64,000 nucleotides of DNA, from positions 44,454,019 to 44,518,018 of the forward strand of contig CM049306.1 in assembly GCA_026874595.1 (NCBI GenBank). The letters run 5' to 3'. This document shows, one piece after another, positions 34,889 through 45,285 of the stretch. Position numbers and translations under genes: made by a program. The notes below the pieces were generated by a model, which did not search any database, was not told the origin of the DNA, and worked only from the letters and a program-made list of their open reading frames with translations. The stretch comes from Sipunculus nudus. Lineage: Eukaryota; Annelida; Sipuncula; Golfingiida; Sipunculidae. Each line of letters starts with the position of its first letter. Within the stretch, counting starts at the first letter, position 1.

Positions 34889-35247
34889 GGCTGCCTTTCC
34901 ATGAACGCGATTTTTCTGCGATGCGATTGTGTTGCGTTGACGTTGCGACAGCGGAAGAATTTTAATATTGTGTTTTAACCATGAAGCCTTTCCATGGACA
35001 CGGGTTCCCGCGCGACAAAAAATGTCGCGGCGAAAATTGCGAATGTAGCGATTTCTGCGACACGCCTTCAACGGCCCGCTAGGCGAACCCTTCATCAGGC
35101 GTATTTTTGCAAGGAAACAAGGCTGCAGCAACAGAGCTCCACTGCGACGTATCGCAGAAAAATTGCGTTCATGGAAACGTTCTGGCAGCGCGATTACCCG
35201 CGCGGCATGTCGTGGGGCAAAAGCGTCGCGCTCATGGAATGACAGCC
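34889..35247. mobile_element. GC-rich TIR element candidate
   Basis: GGCTGCCTTTCCATGAACGC at the left is mirrored by ...GCGCTCATGGAATGACAGCC at the right. The interior is unusually GC- and CpG-rich for this window, with many GCGAC/GTCGC motifs. A target duplication is not clear (TTA on one side, GTA on the other). A PIF/Harbinger-type MITE is possible. Confidence 0.5.
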
Positions 35248-35284
35248 GTACTCACCTGAGCTTTCTCAGCCCAGTGCACCTGAC

Positions 35285-35880
35285 ACAAGTGAGGTTTGAT
35301 GTATTGGCTTGACATTTTGACTTGTCCATGCATCTTTGGTAACTTTCTCGTATTGTGACCGGTGTCGCCAACTAAAATAACTTTTGCACAGTGTATGTAC
35401 GTGCTTATGTCTCAGGAGGGATTTGATATATCAGCCTGAAATTGTGCATATCTATACATATCGGATAGCTTCGTCGTATATAAGTCTGGTGCCGCCACCT
35501 ACAAACATTTTCGCACAGTGTATATCCCTGTTTATTTACAGGAGGGATTTGATATATCAGCCTGATATTGGGCATATGTATACATCTCGGATAGCTTCGT
35601 CGTATACAAGACTGGTGTCCCGACCTTTAAAAATGTTTGCAGTGTATGCTCCTGCTTATTATGCATGTCGATACATCTCAGATAGTTTTGTTGTGTACAA
35701 GACTGGTGGCTGCCACCTACAATTGTTTCATGCATCTGTGAACATACCCAAAGAGTGGTTTAAAATATCTGCATGAAATTTTGCATAATCATACATCTTT
35801 GATGGCTTCCATTCACAAGACTGTTGGGGCCATCTACAAACATATTGTGCTGTGTGCACTCATGCCAGTATTTCAGCGGT
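35285..35880. repeat. ~130-bp repeats, family of 2380-2880
   Basis: Units contain GGAGGGATTTGATATATCAG, ATAGCTTCGTCGTATA, a GGTG-CGCCACCT box and GCACAGTGTAT. At least four copies are increasingly degenerate to the right. Confidence 0.75.
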
Positions 35881-36049
35881 GATGTTTGTGTAATTGGTGC
35901 TTGTACTCGAGTTCAAATTGTTTAGTACTTGCATTGTGCATATACATGTAATCCACATACATGAATATATACATGAAACGTAACGGTCCAGCATGGAAGC
36001 ATGATACCTTTAGGTCTTGTTTTAATATTGTGTAAAAAGTTCATTATGG

Positions 36050-36053
36050 TATA

Positions 36054-36093
<40 letters not shown>
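36050..36093. repeat. (TA)n microsatellite
   Basis: One ACA interruption; it forms the left flank of the MITE at 36094. Confidence 0.9.
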
Positions 36094-36902
36094 CAGTGAA
36101 CTCTCGCACGACGACCACCCCCGTTAACACGACCACCCCGCTAACACGACCAGTTTTCTTGGTCCCCGAATTGGCTTATAAAAATATCATATAAAAAAAC
36201 TTCGGTAACACGACCACCCCGCTATCACGACCAACGACCACCTTTTTTGTTCCCGACCTTCAGATAGCCCCCGTATCACGACCACCGGCCCGTGGCGACC
36301 GCGGCCCGTTGAGCAGTTGCCACACGCGCATCGCCCAGCTTTGACTTAGATAATAGCCCGTGAATAATTAGCCGCTTTCATCTGGCCAGCCATAATTAGG
36401 CTTGTTCATAATGCCGCCCAACCTGTTAGCCAAACTATACGCATCATGATTAATTACATTGTTTGTTGAGTACAGCTGATAGATTAGCATTTAGCATACT
36501 GATCAATAAGGAGTTTGTCAAACCAGCCACACAACACGCATACGTTCAGGTGAGTAGAGTAAAACTGTGAGAAATCACATTTCAATGATCAAGCAGTGCT
36601 AATTTAAATAACACTAAGATTTTGATGTGTTCATTCTGTTCTCACAACGTGTACGACATCAGACCATCAATGTGAACAAAACTTTTGAATCATATATTCA
36701 TGTTAGTTATTTATTTTTCTTTATATTTAAAATTTTAAATTAAACAGGGACAACAATTTAACAGTTACTTGAAATACCCATATATTATCGTCTGCTTGAA
36801 TATTGGCAGACTGATGTACAAGCATCCCGCTAACACGACCACCCCTCTAACACGACCACTTTGACTGGTCCCGCAGGTGGTCGCGTTAGCGGGGTTTTAC
36901 TG
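36094..36902. mobile_element. Tc1/mariner (pogo/Tigger-like) MITE, 809 bp
   Basis: The left end CAGTGAACTCTCGCACGACG and the right end (reverse complement CAGTAAAACCCCGCTAACGC) are inverted. Both are followed inwards by repeated ACGACCACC/AACACGACC motifs. Both ends abut TA within (TA)n tracts, as expected for TA target preference. The TIR resembles Tigger/pogo-type termini. The interior shows no transposase. Confidence 0.75.
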
Positions 36903-36908
36903 TATATA

Positions 36909-36957
<49 letters not shown>
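36903..36957. repeat. (TA)n microsatellite
   Basis: Right flank of the preceding MITE. Confidence 0.95.
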
Positions 36958-36958
<1 letters not shown>

Positions 36959-37805
36959 TCCAGATGTCTCTTTTATTGTATGCAGCAGTCTTACATGTGT
37001 ATGTGCAGCCCTAGCATTGGCCGTTGCTATGGCGGCATAGCCCAGCCCGCACGTGGGGTCTGACGTATAAACAGCGGTCATGCTAGTTTATGGCTTTCGA
37101 GCCTGGCCAGCCCACGTGTGAACCTTGATATGTAGAAACACAGCGTTAGTTGTTCTAGATGTTTCCTATAACGTGTGCATTCTTGGGTTCTTTAGATTGT
37201 TCGGGAAATGGAAAGTTCTCGGCTTGAGGTGAAAAGTTATAAATAAGGAGCTGTGTTTAGAGCCCGGAGAGAGAGGATAGATATATTCCAGCGGACACAG
37301 AAGAGTGTAAGTCAGTTTATGGACCTTTTTATATAATTGCGGCAGTTATAGATTTTCTTCGAATTGTAACGGATTTTAATTAGTCTTCAGTTTGCCTTTG
37401 GGATCACTATCAGAACTTCACAACAACTTGATTTTATGATTGAACCGGACTGGTATTCTCTGAGAAGATTAATGTGAACTATTCATCTGGATTATATGCT
37501 TTAAAGGACTTTTGTCGCTGTGACAGTGGTGGTTTTTAGGTACTGTTCCCTTTGTTTTTATATACTTGTATTGATTGACTGTTGTACTTTTGTTATACTG
37601 TGTAATTGTATTGATTTAGTGTATTGTAATGTGAGGATTGTTTTATGAATAAATTATAATTATTTGTTAACCAAAAAACACTGACTTCTTTATTCATTTC
37701 CCTAAACATTTCACGCCGCCTAGTGTGAGAGAATCCGATTTTCTTTTATCTCCATAACAAAATTTATGCTCGTCACGACTACGTGATCTAATGATATTAG
37801 GTTCC
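36958..37805 (+). other. Possible solo-LTR-like segment
   Basis: The segment has a TATAAATAAGG box at about 37241, a purine stretch (GGAGAGAGAGGATAG) after it, and GAATAAATTATAA near 37646 followed by TTGTTAACC. That is the order of an LTR promoter and poly(A) signal. No second copy or target duplication is present in the window. Confidence 0.25.
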
Positions 37806-37807
37806 GT

Positions 37808-37811
<4 letters not shown>

Positions 37812-37849
<38 letters not shown>

Positions 37850-37909
37850 GGAAACGTATGTTTATGGTATTATCGGTATTATGTTTACATTTCTTTTAAT
37901 TTCCAATAG

Positions 37910-37954
<45 letters not shown>
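37812..37954. repeat. Two (TA)n microsatellites
   Basis: 37812-37848 and 37912-37954. Tyr-Ile runs in short frames here only reflect the repeat. Confidence 0.95.
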
Positions 37955-37956
<2 letters not shown>

Positions 37957-38245
37957 TTCGACTGTCCTTTCCTTCATATTAATTCCTTCCTCTACTATAT
38001 CTTATTTCGTCTTTCTTTTCATGGGCCTCTTGGGGGGGGGGGGGGGGCGGCGGGATTGGTTATACTGGGTTCCAGTCACGTTTTAGCCGAAAATACAAAA
38101 CGCATAATTTTCAACACAGCAATTTTGATATAACCCCACCAGCAAGATGATCAAGATTAAAAGTTTTTTTTTCAGTTATTCGCCTCATGTTGAGAAACGT
38201 ATTACTTGCATGTGGTATGCGTAAATTGCTAAGATGAATTGTCAT

Positions 38246-38254
38246 CAGGGGTGT

Positions 38255-38318
<64 letters not shown>

Positions 38319-38692
38319 GGGGGTGGGGGTGAAGTGTATATAACCCCCAACCATTCAGATAATATTATTTATATATTACAAATGAAATATATTGATAAAT
38401 AGATTTATAGACCTTGGTTCCCATTATGAGTTTATTATGAAATATCATATCTAAAACTGGTTTACAATTAACTTTTACTGTTAAAATTATACCTTACATT
38501 CTAAAACCTTATACTTTCATTGTAATATATTTGAAATCTGATTAGGTATATATATTTGAAATGTGTCATACTATACAGACGCGAAAATTAGATATATATA
38601 TATATATGTGTATGTGTATATGTATGTGTGTGTAGGGGGGGGGGTGTCTGCGAGTGATCCCCCTCACCCTGGAAGTTACATTGACACCACTG
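38246..38692. mobile_element. hAT-like MITE (447 bp) containing (TA)n and G runs
   Basis: Ends CAGGGGTGTCAAT...ATTGACACCACTG are inverted. They are flanked by ATTGTCAT (38238-38245) and ATCGTCAT (38693-38700), matching at seven of eight bases. The (TA)n at 38257-38316 begins directly inside the left TIR. G-rich tracts lie near both ends. Related ends occur at 41585-41894. Confidence 0.75.
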
Positions 38693-38700
38693 ATCGTCAT

Positions 38701-39403
38701 AAGTATCATCTTAGTAGGCTATATACTGTTGAATTTTTGTAAGTTTGATTTATTTTAATATGTTGCGTGAAGAAGGGGGGGGGGGGGATTAAATCTTCTT
38801 TGTCACAAGAAAATTGGAGGTGTTGTCTGAAGGATATTTTTAGCGATGGTTCTTATTTCAGGATATTTTTTCCCATAGCTGGGGTGGTTGTTCTCTCATA
38901 TTTTCTCTGCAAACTAATTTTCAAAGAAAGAATAGGAGTTTTGTTCATAAAATAACTCGACCACCATACTCATCCTATTAAATCAGTTTGGCTGAAAACC
39001 AATTTACTTCTTTTTTATGTTGTAATGGTTATCTGTGTTAGTTAACACGGTCCCAGTATACCTGTTTACCATAAAAAGACTGCTTGACCAGAGATCCGAT
39101 CTTGCACATGCGCGAAAACCCACAAGCAAGGAGAAGAAATAAGGAAGAAGAAACACAGAAGAAACACCACCTGTAAGTTAAATCTGTGAAGTTGTGTGAT
39201 ACGGCCACCTGGCGGTGTGTGTGCTATGTTTATGTTTTAGGCTACTGATTGCTCTCGACGCAAGTTCATTTCCAGTTGTATATAGGAGTAAGCACACGGT
39301 TTTAGAACGAAATATTGGCAGATACAATACTTTGAGGAGAGAACACTATACGAGACTCAGCTGACTGGTCACAAAACTACCTGGATTACTAGCAAACACG
39401 GTA

Positions 39404-39454
<51 letters not shown>

Positions 39455-39503
39455 AGTTATATCAAGTCCAGCTAAATTTCTCGATACAATTGAAGAGCAT
39501 ATA

Positions 39504-39565
<62 letters not shown>

Positions 39566-40440
39566 ACATTATTCACAATTGTCCCCTTTTCACTGAATGC
39601 GGGTCATATTAAATTATTCCCGTGCTCTAAATAATTCTCATCTGCAAAATTTAAAACACGGGCGCCACTGTCGGCATTTTGCATATTCCCCCACTTTTAC
39701 AGGAAATGCACCCATTTTGTTAAAATATCCAGGGTTAGAGGCACAATGCTGTAGTCGACGAACATCTGGTAGTGAATTATCCCAACTTGATGTATTTTAA
39801 TTGTTTTAGGAACAGCTGACGCTTCCTATACAGAATGTATTCAAAGGAATCCTTTGAATGAAAGCCGTCAGCTGGTGTGTGTGACAGAGGTGTTATAACC
39901 AATTTATTCCTTGTTGGTAAATTTTAGAAAGTGTACATAAGATTTTTGTAATTCTGAATCTGTCCCTAAATGGCTAAAGTAGGTATAATTAGCAATTCAG
40001 TGAAGGCCAAAGCATGTTCAAGCAGGATGACACTTAGGTAAGAGCTAATTAGCAGTTTAGGGAACGGCAATTAAATCTGATAAAGAAAATCACATCTTTC
40101 TGTATATAGCGCCAGTCAGGCTGAGAGATGCGCACACTTATACTACTGGAGTTAATCGAAGCATTCTAGTTGAGTAGATATCAAAGAAATTAATATTTAA
40201 TTTAATATGTATATAAGGATTTGAAATCCAGACAAAGGTAAGAAAAGCTAGGAGACAGGTGCGCACTCTGTGCAGCTCTGTCCTCCCTTGTAGGACATGG
40301 CAGACGTGTGGCACACAGCCACAGGATGTTACTGGCTGCAAGTTTGGAATAATATTTAAGTAGGTTATTGACTTCCTTCTGAGCTTATACCAGCAGGAGT
40401 TACGAACTTCGAAGTGAACCAAGAGCTGCCTCCTATGATT
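38701..40440. other. Non-coding intergenic DNA with (TA)n tracts
   Basis: A G run at about 38775-38787, and (TA)n at about 39415-39451 and 39501-39561. No gene recognised. Confidence 0.5.
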
Positions 40441-40700
40441 GTTGTGTTCTTTTAAGTATCTGTGGAACTGTGATGTTCAGCCGGAAGATGTAAGCTAAGC
40501 CTACAGCCGGAATCTGTAATTTGATGTTCACCTAATGTTCACGTGGAACCTGTAACTGTAAGCATGACGTTCAACTGGAATATGTATCTTTGATGTACAG
40601 CCGGAATGAGAGCCATAATGTCAACAGGAACCGGTATCTGTATTGTTCAACTATGAAACTGTAGGTGTGATGTTCAACAGAATACATTATATGTTATAGT
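40440..40700. repeat. Degenerate minisatellite, ~37-bp unit
   Basis: Variants of GATGTTCAGCCGGAATCTGT recur about seven times, for example near 40472, 40522, 40567, 40590 and 40670, with spacing of roughly 25-50 bp. Confidence 0.65.
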
Positions 40701-40843
40701 TTCAAGGACTTACTCCTTAAAGTCACCAATATAATATAACAAATCATTGCTATGTGACATGTGCCAATAACGAAAATAAAAAGGGTAATTACGAGCATTT
40801 GTTCTTCGCACAGGATGAATGTACTTTTATAGTCCCACTAAGC

Positions 40844-40849
<6 letters not shown>

Positions 40850-40904
<55 letters not shown>
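40850..40904. repeat. (TA)n microsatellite
   Basis: About 27 TA units. Confidence 0.95.
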
Positions 40905-40907
<3 letters not shown>

Positions 40908-41576
40908 CAAAATATGAAACGTTCACAATTGCGTGTAACTTTGGCAAGACAAAAATCGTACACAAATACACATGTACACAAGTACACATGCAGGCCTGAT
41001 AGAAAAAACATTGTAATTAATAGATACAAAGATTTGCCCTAGGACACCTGGGACATACAAAAAAGTTTTCCGGGCAAATATATTCCATCTAACAAACCAA
41101 TAGAGAATTTCACGATTTTAAATGTTTTTTAGAGAACATGGACAAATAAATGTCCGTAAATTAATTTGCAATTTACTCTATTCCTTCTATTTCTTCATCA
41201 TTCAATATGTAGATATGTAAAGGAATCCCCCCCTATTGACTATAACAGAGATCTGAAATTTCTGCACGGATTATACATGCCTGAATTTTTATTAATCACA
41301 TGGCTCTTTACCACCAGATTAAGATCCTGTAAGAACCCTTACCTTCAGACCTGCTTCAGAAAGAGCATTCTATAAGGTTCCTTCACGTACCTTTTCTAAG
41401 GTTACGCATTGAACACTTAAAAATTGAGTATAGAACCCGTTTGACACCCCCCCCCCCAAACAAATAAACTCTTAAGGGTACTTAATGATACCCCTTTTCT
41501 ATGATCGATTGATCATAATAAATTAGGTAGAGCGGTCCGGAGCGGTCCAGCTAAAGAAAAGCGGTCCGTTTTTTGT
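40905..41576. other. Non-coding DNA
   Basis: Nothing recognised apart from a C run near 41448 and an AGCGGTCCGGAGCGGTCCAG direct repeat near 41530. Confidence 0.45.
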
Positions 41577-41584
41577 GTTAGCGA

Positions 41585-41894
41585 CAGTGGCGTCAATATA
41601 TTTTCCATGGTGGTGACGAGGATGACTGGCAGACACCGCGCTTAAACACACACACACACACACCGTTTCCAGTATAAGTTCATCCTAACCTAAACCAGGT
41701 TAAGATATTTCATAGTAAACTCATAAAAGGAACCAGTCTATTATTCTATATTTATTTATATATTTCATTTGCAATATATAAATATATTCTCTGAATAGTA
41801 GGGGGGGAGTTACATTGACCACCCCCTTGCAAAAAAAAAAAAAAAATGTGGGGAGGGGGATGTATACCACCATCCCCATATATTGACGCCCCTG
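41585..41894. mobile_element. hAT-like MITE (310 bp), family of 38246-38692
   Basis: CAGTGGCGTCAATATAT faces ATATATTGACGCCCCTG. The flanks GTTAGCGA and GTTAACGG agree at six of eight bases. Contains (AC)n at 41648-41663 and a poly(A) run. Related AGCGGTCC motifs lie on both sides. Confidence 0.6.
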
Positions 41895-42149
41895 GTTAAC
41901 GGCCCTGTCCGGTCCAGCCAAAATTGTAGACCGGACAAAGCGGTCCCGTCTGCTCCTCTAGCAACCAGCGTATACTGATTTTAGCGGAGGAAACTTAATA
42001 TTTGTATGCAGACTTCATAAGTGATAATTATGTTTTAATTAAGGATGTGAGGAGTTGTTACCTCAAAATTAGCAGGATGAAACAAACTGATACTGATGTA
42101 TCAGTGAAAATATTTGATACAATCGTGAAAAATTAAAGAAAACTAAAAA

Positions 42150-43543
42150 CTAGATGACCTGAGGTCACGCGCTTGCCGGAAATGATGTAAAGTTAGTCAG
42201 ATGAACGAGCAGTGTCAAAGTGAAAGAAAATAATCCATAGTTTGTGAAGAAAGAACCAATATTAACAAAGTTCTAAAGAAAATAAGATTTTGATACACTT
42301 TGATCACCTTGACCTTGACCTTTGACTTATTTGAATAATAAACATAGGACTTCCAGATATCATCACGATATATGACAAGTGTAATTTAGAAAACGATTCC
42401 TGCAAAACTGTGGCCAGTAGAATGCTACATGTGAGACGCAAGAACCAGGAAGCAGGCGAAATTGAGGACAACTAACAAACAGACAAACATACTGACCCAA
42501 GATTGAGAACAGATGACTTAATCATGTTATGAAGAAACCTAAGAGGAAGATAATAAGCTATAGTTTATGTAAATGAGGTTAATAGTTTTGGAGATATGGC
42601 CAAAAAATGATATGTTGTGCAAGTTTGAGTGCACCGCCCCCTAGCGGCCAATTCTGGAAAATGAAAAATCGGTTTCGAGATATTAGTGTAAGACATAATA
42701 TGTAATAGTTTTAAAAAGATTCTTTCAAAACTGTGGCCTGTAGAATGCTTTATGTGAGACGCAAGAACCGGCAAGCAAGCGGATTTGAGGACAACTGAGA
42801 AACAGACGGACACACAAACAAAGTGACACAAGATTGAGACCAGATGACTAAACGAGTTCATGAAGAAGACTTAGAGGGAAAAAATAAACTATAGTTTTTG
42901 TAATTGAGGCTTATAATTTTGGAGATATTGCCAAAACATGATATGTTGGAGAGGTTTGCACCCAGCACCCCCTAGCGGCCGAATTAAAAAAATGAAAAAT
43001 TGATTTTGAGATAATAGTGTAGGCCTAAAGATATGCCAGTTTCAAAAAGATTCCTGCAAAACTGTGGCCTCCAGGGCAAGATTACTGAAATCTCGAAATA
43101 TCTCGTTTGACGAGATATTATACGAGATATTGCGAGACTCTTAATAGAATCTTGTAGTACTTGGTGAATGCTACCTGAAGCAAAAAACTAGACCTCTGTA
43201 GCTTTAAAACTGACAAATTTAGAAAAATATCAGCACTTTTCCCCCAAAAATGCGTTACCATAGTTACCGCAAATTGAGTCAGCTACACACCAGAAAACAG
43301 GCCTTGGAATGACGATTAAAATGAGCTACTGTTGAAGTAGATACGACCAATATTAACACAGATATGAACAAAAAACCGTTTTGTATACTTTTGATGACCT
43401 TGACCTTGACCTTGGACCTATAATGCCCAAAAACAATAGGCCTCGAGGACTTTTGATTGTCTACCAGCTGTATAAGTTTGAAAGCAATTGCTGGAAAATT
43501 GTGGCCTGTAGAGAGTACACAGACAGACAGACAAACAAACAAA
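42150..43543 (-). repeat. Higher-order repeat unit A1 (1,394 bp)
   Basis: Begins CTAGATGACCTGAGGTCACG and is followed at 43544 by a second unit with the same start. Internally about four ~330-bp subunits, each with a CACCGCCCCCTAGCGGCC-like box, GAGATATTAGTGTAAGAC, AAAACTGTGGCC and an (ACAG/ACAA)n end. The family reads naturally on the - strand. Confidence 0.85.
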
Positions 43544-45285
43544 CTAGATGACCTGAGGTCACGCGCTTGCCGGAAATGATGTAAGGTTAGTCAGATGAAC
43601 GAGCAGTGTCAAAGTGAAAGAAAATAATCCACAGTTTGTGAAGAAAGAACCAATATTAACAAAGTTCTAAAGAAAATAAGATTTTGATATATTTTGATCA
43701 CCTTGACCTTGACCTTTGACTTATTTGAATAATAAACATAGGACTTCCAGATATCATCACGATATATGACAAGTGTAATTTACAAAACGATTCCTTCAAA
43801 ACTGTGGCCAGTAGAATGCTACATGTGAGACGCAAGAACCAGGAAGCAGGCGAAATTGAGGACAACTGACAAACAGACAAACATACTGACCCAAGATTGA
43901 GAACAGATGACTTAATCATGTTATGAAGAAACCTAAGAGGAAGATAATAAGCTATAATTTATGTAAATGAGGTTAATAGTTTTGGAGATATGGCCAAAAA
44001 ATGATATGTTGTGCAAGTTTGAGTGCACCGCCCCCTAGCGGCCAATTCTGCAAAATGAAAAATCGGTTTCGAGATATTAGTGTAAGACATAAGATGTAAT
44101 AGTTTTAAAAGGATTCTTTCAAAACTGTGGCCTGTAGAATGCTATATGTGAGACGCAAGAACCGGCAAGCAAGCGAATTTGAGGACAACTGAGAAACAGA
44201 CGGACACACAGACAAAGTGACTCAAGATTGAGACCAAATGAATACACCAGGTTTTTTGGAAAGACCCAGAGGAAGAAAATAAGCTATAGTTTATGTAAAT
44301 GATGTTTATAGTTTTGGAGATATGGCCAAAAAATGATATGTTGTGAAAGTTTGAGTGCACCGCCCCCTAGCGGCCAATTCTGGAAAATGAAAAATCGGTT
44401 TCGAGATATTAGTGTAAGACATAAGATGTAATAGTTTTAAAAGGATTCTTTCAAAACTGTGGCCTGTAGAATGCTATATGTGAGAAGCAAGAACCGGCAA
44501 GCAAGCGGATTTGAGGACAACTGAGAAACAGACGGACACACAGACAAAATGACACAAGATTGAGAGCAGATGACTAAACGAGTTCATGAAGAAGACTTAG
44601 AGGAAAAAAATACACTATAGTTTTTGTAATTGAGGCTTATAATTTTGGAGATATTGCCAAAACATGATATGTTGGAGAGGTTTGCACCCAGCGCCCCCTA
44701 GCGGCCGAATTAAAAAAATGAAAAATTGATTTCGAGATAATAGTGTAGGACTTAAGATATGTCAGTTTCAAAAAGATTCCTGCAAAACTGTGGCCTCCAG
44801 TGCAAGATTACTGAAATCTCGCAATATCTCGTTTGACGAGATATTATACGAGATATTGTGAGACTCTTAATAGAATCTTGTAGTACTAGGTGAATGCTAC
44901 CTGAAGCAAAAAACTAGACCTCTGTAGCTTTAAAACTGACAAATTTAGAAAAATATCAGCACTTTTTCCCAAAAATGCGTTACCATGGTTACCGCAAATT
45001 GAGTCAGCTACACACCAGAAGACAGGCCTTGGAATGACGATTAAAATGAGCTACTGTTGAAGTAGATACGATCAATATTAACACAGATATGAACAAAAAA
45101 CCGTTTTGTATACTTTTGATGACCTTGACCTTGACATTTGACCTATAATGCCCAAAAACAATAGGCCTCCGGGACTTTTGCTTGTCTACCAGCTGTATAA
45201 GTTTGAAAGCAATTGCTGGAAAATTGTGGCCTGTAGAGAGTACACAGACAGACAGACAAACAAACAAACAAACAGACTAGACGAC
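43544..45285 (-). repeat. Higher-order repeat unit A2 (~1,740 bp)
   Basis: A near-copy of 42150-43543 with one additional ~332-bp subunit (boxes at 44026 and 44358). The identical flanks suggest gain of a subunit by unequal exchange. Confidence 0.85.
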
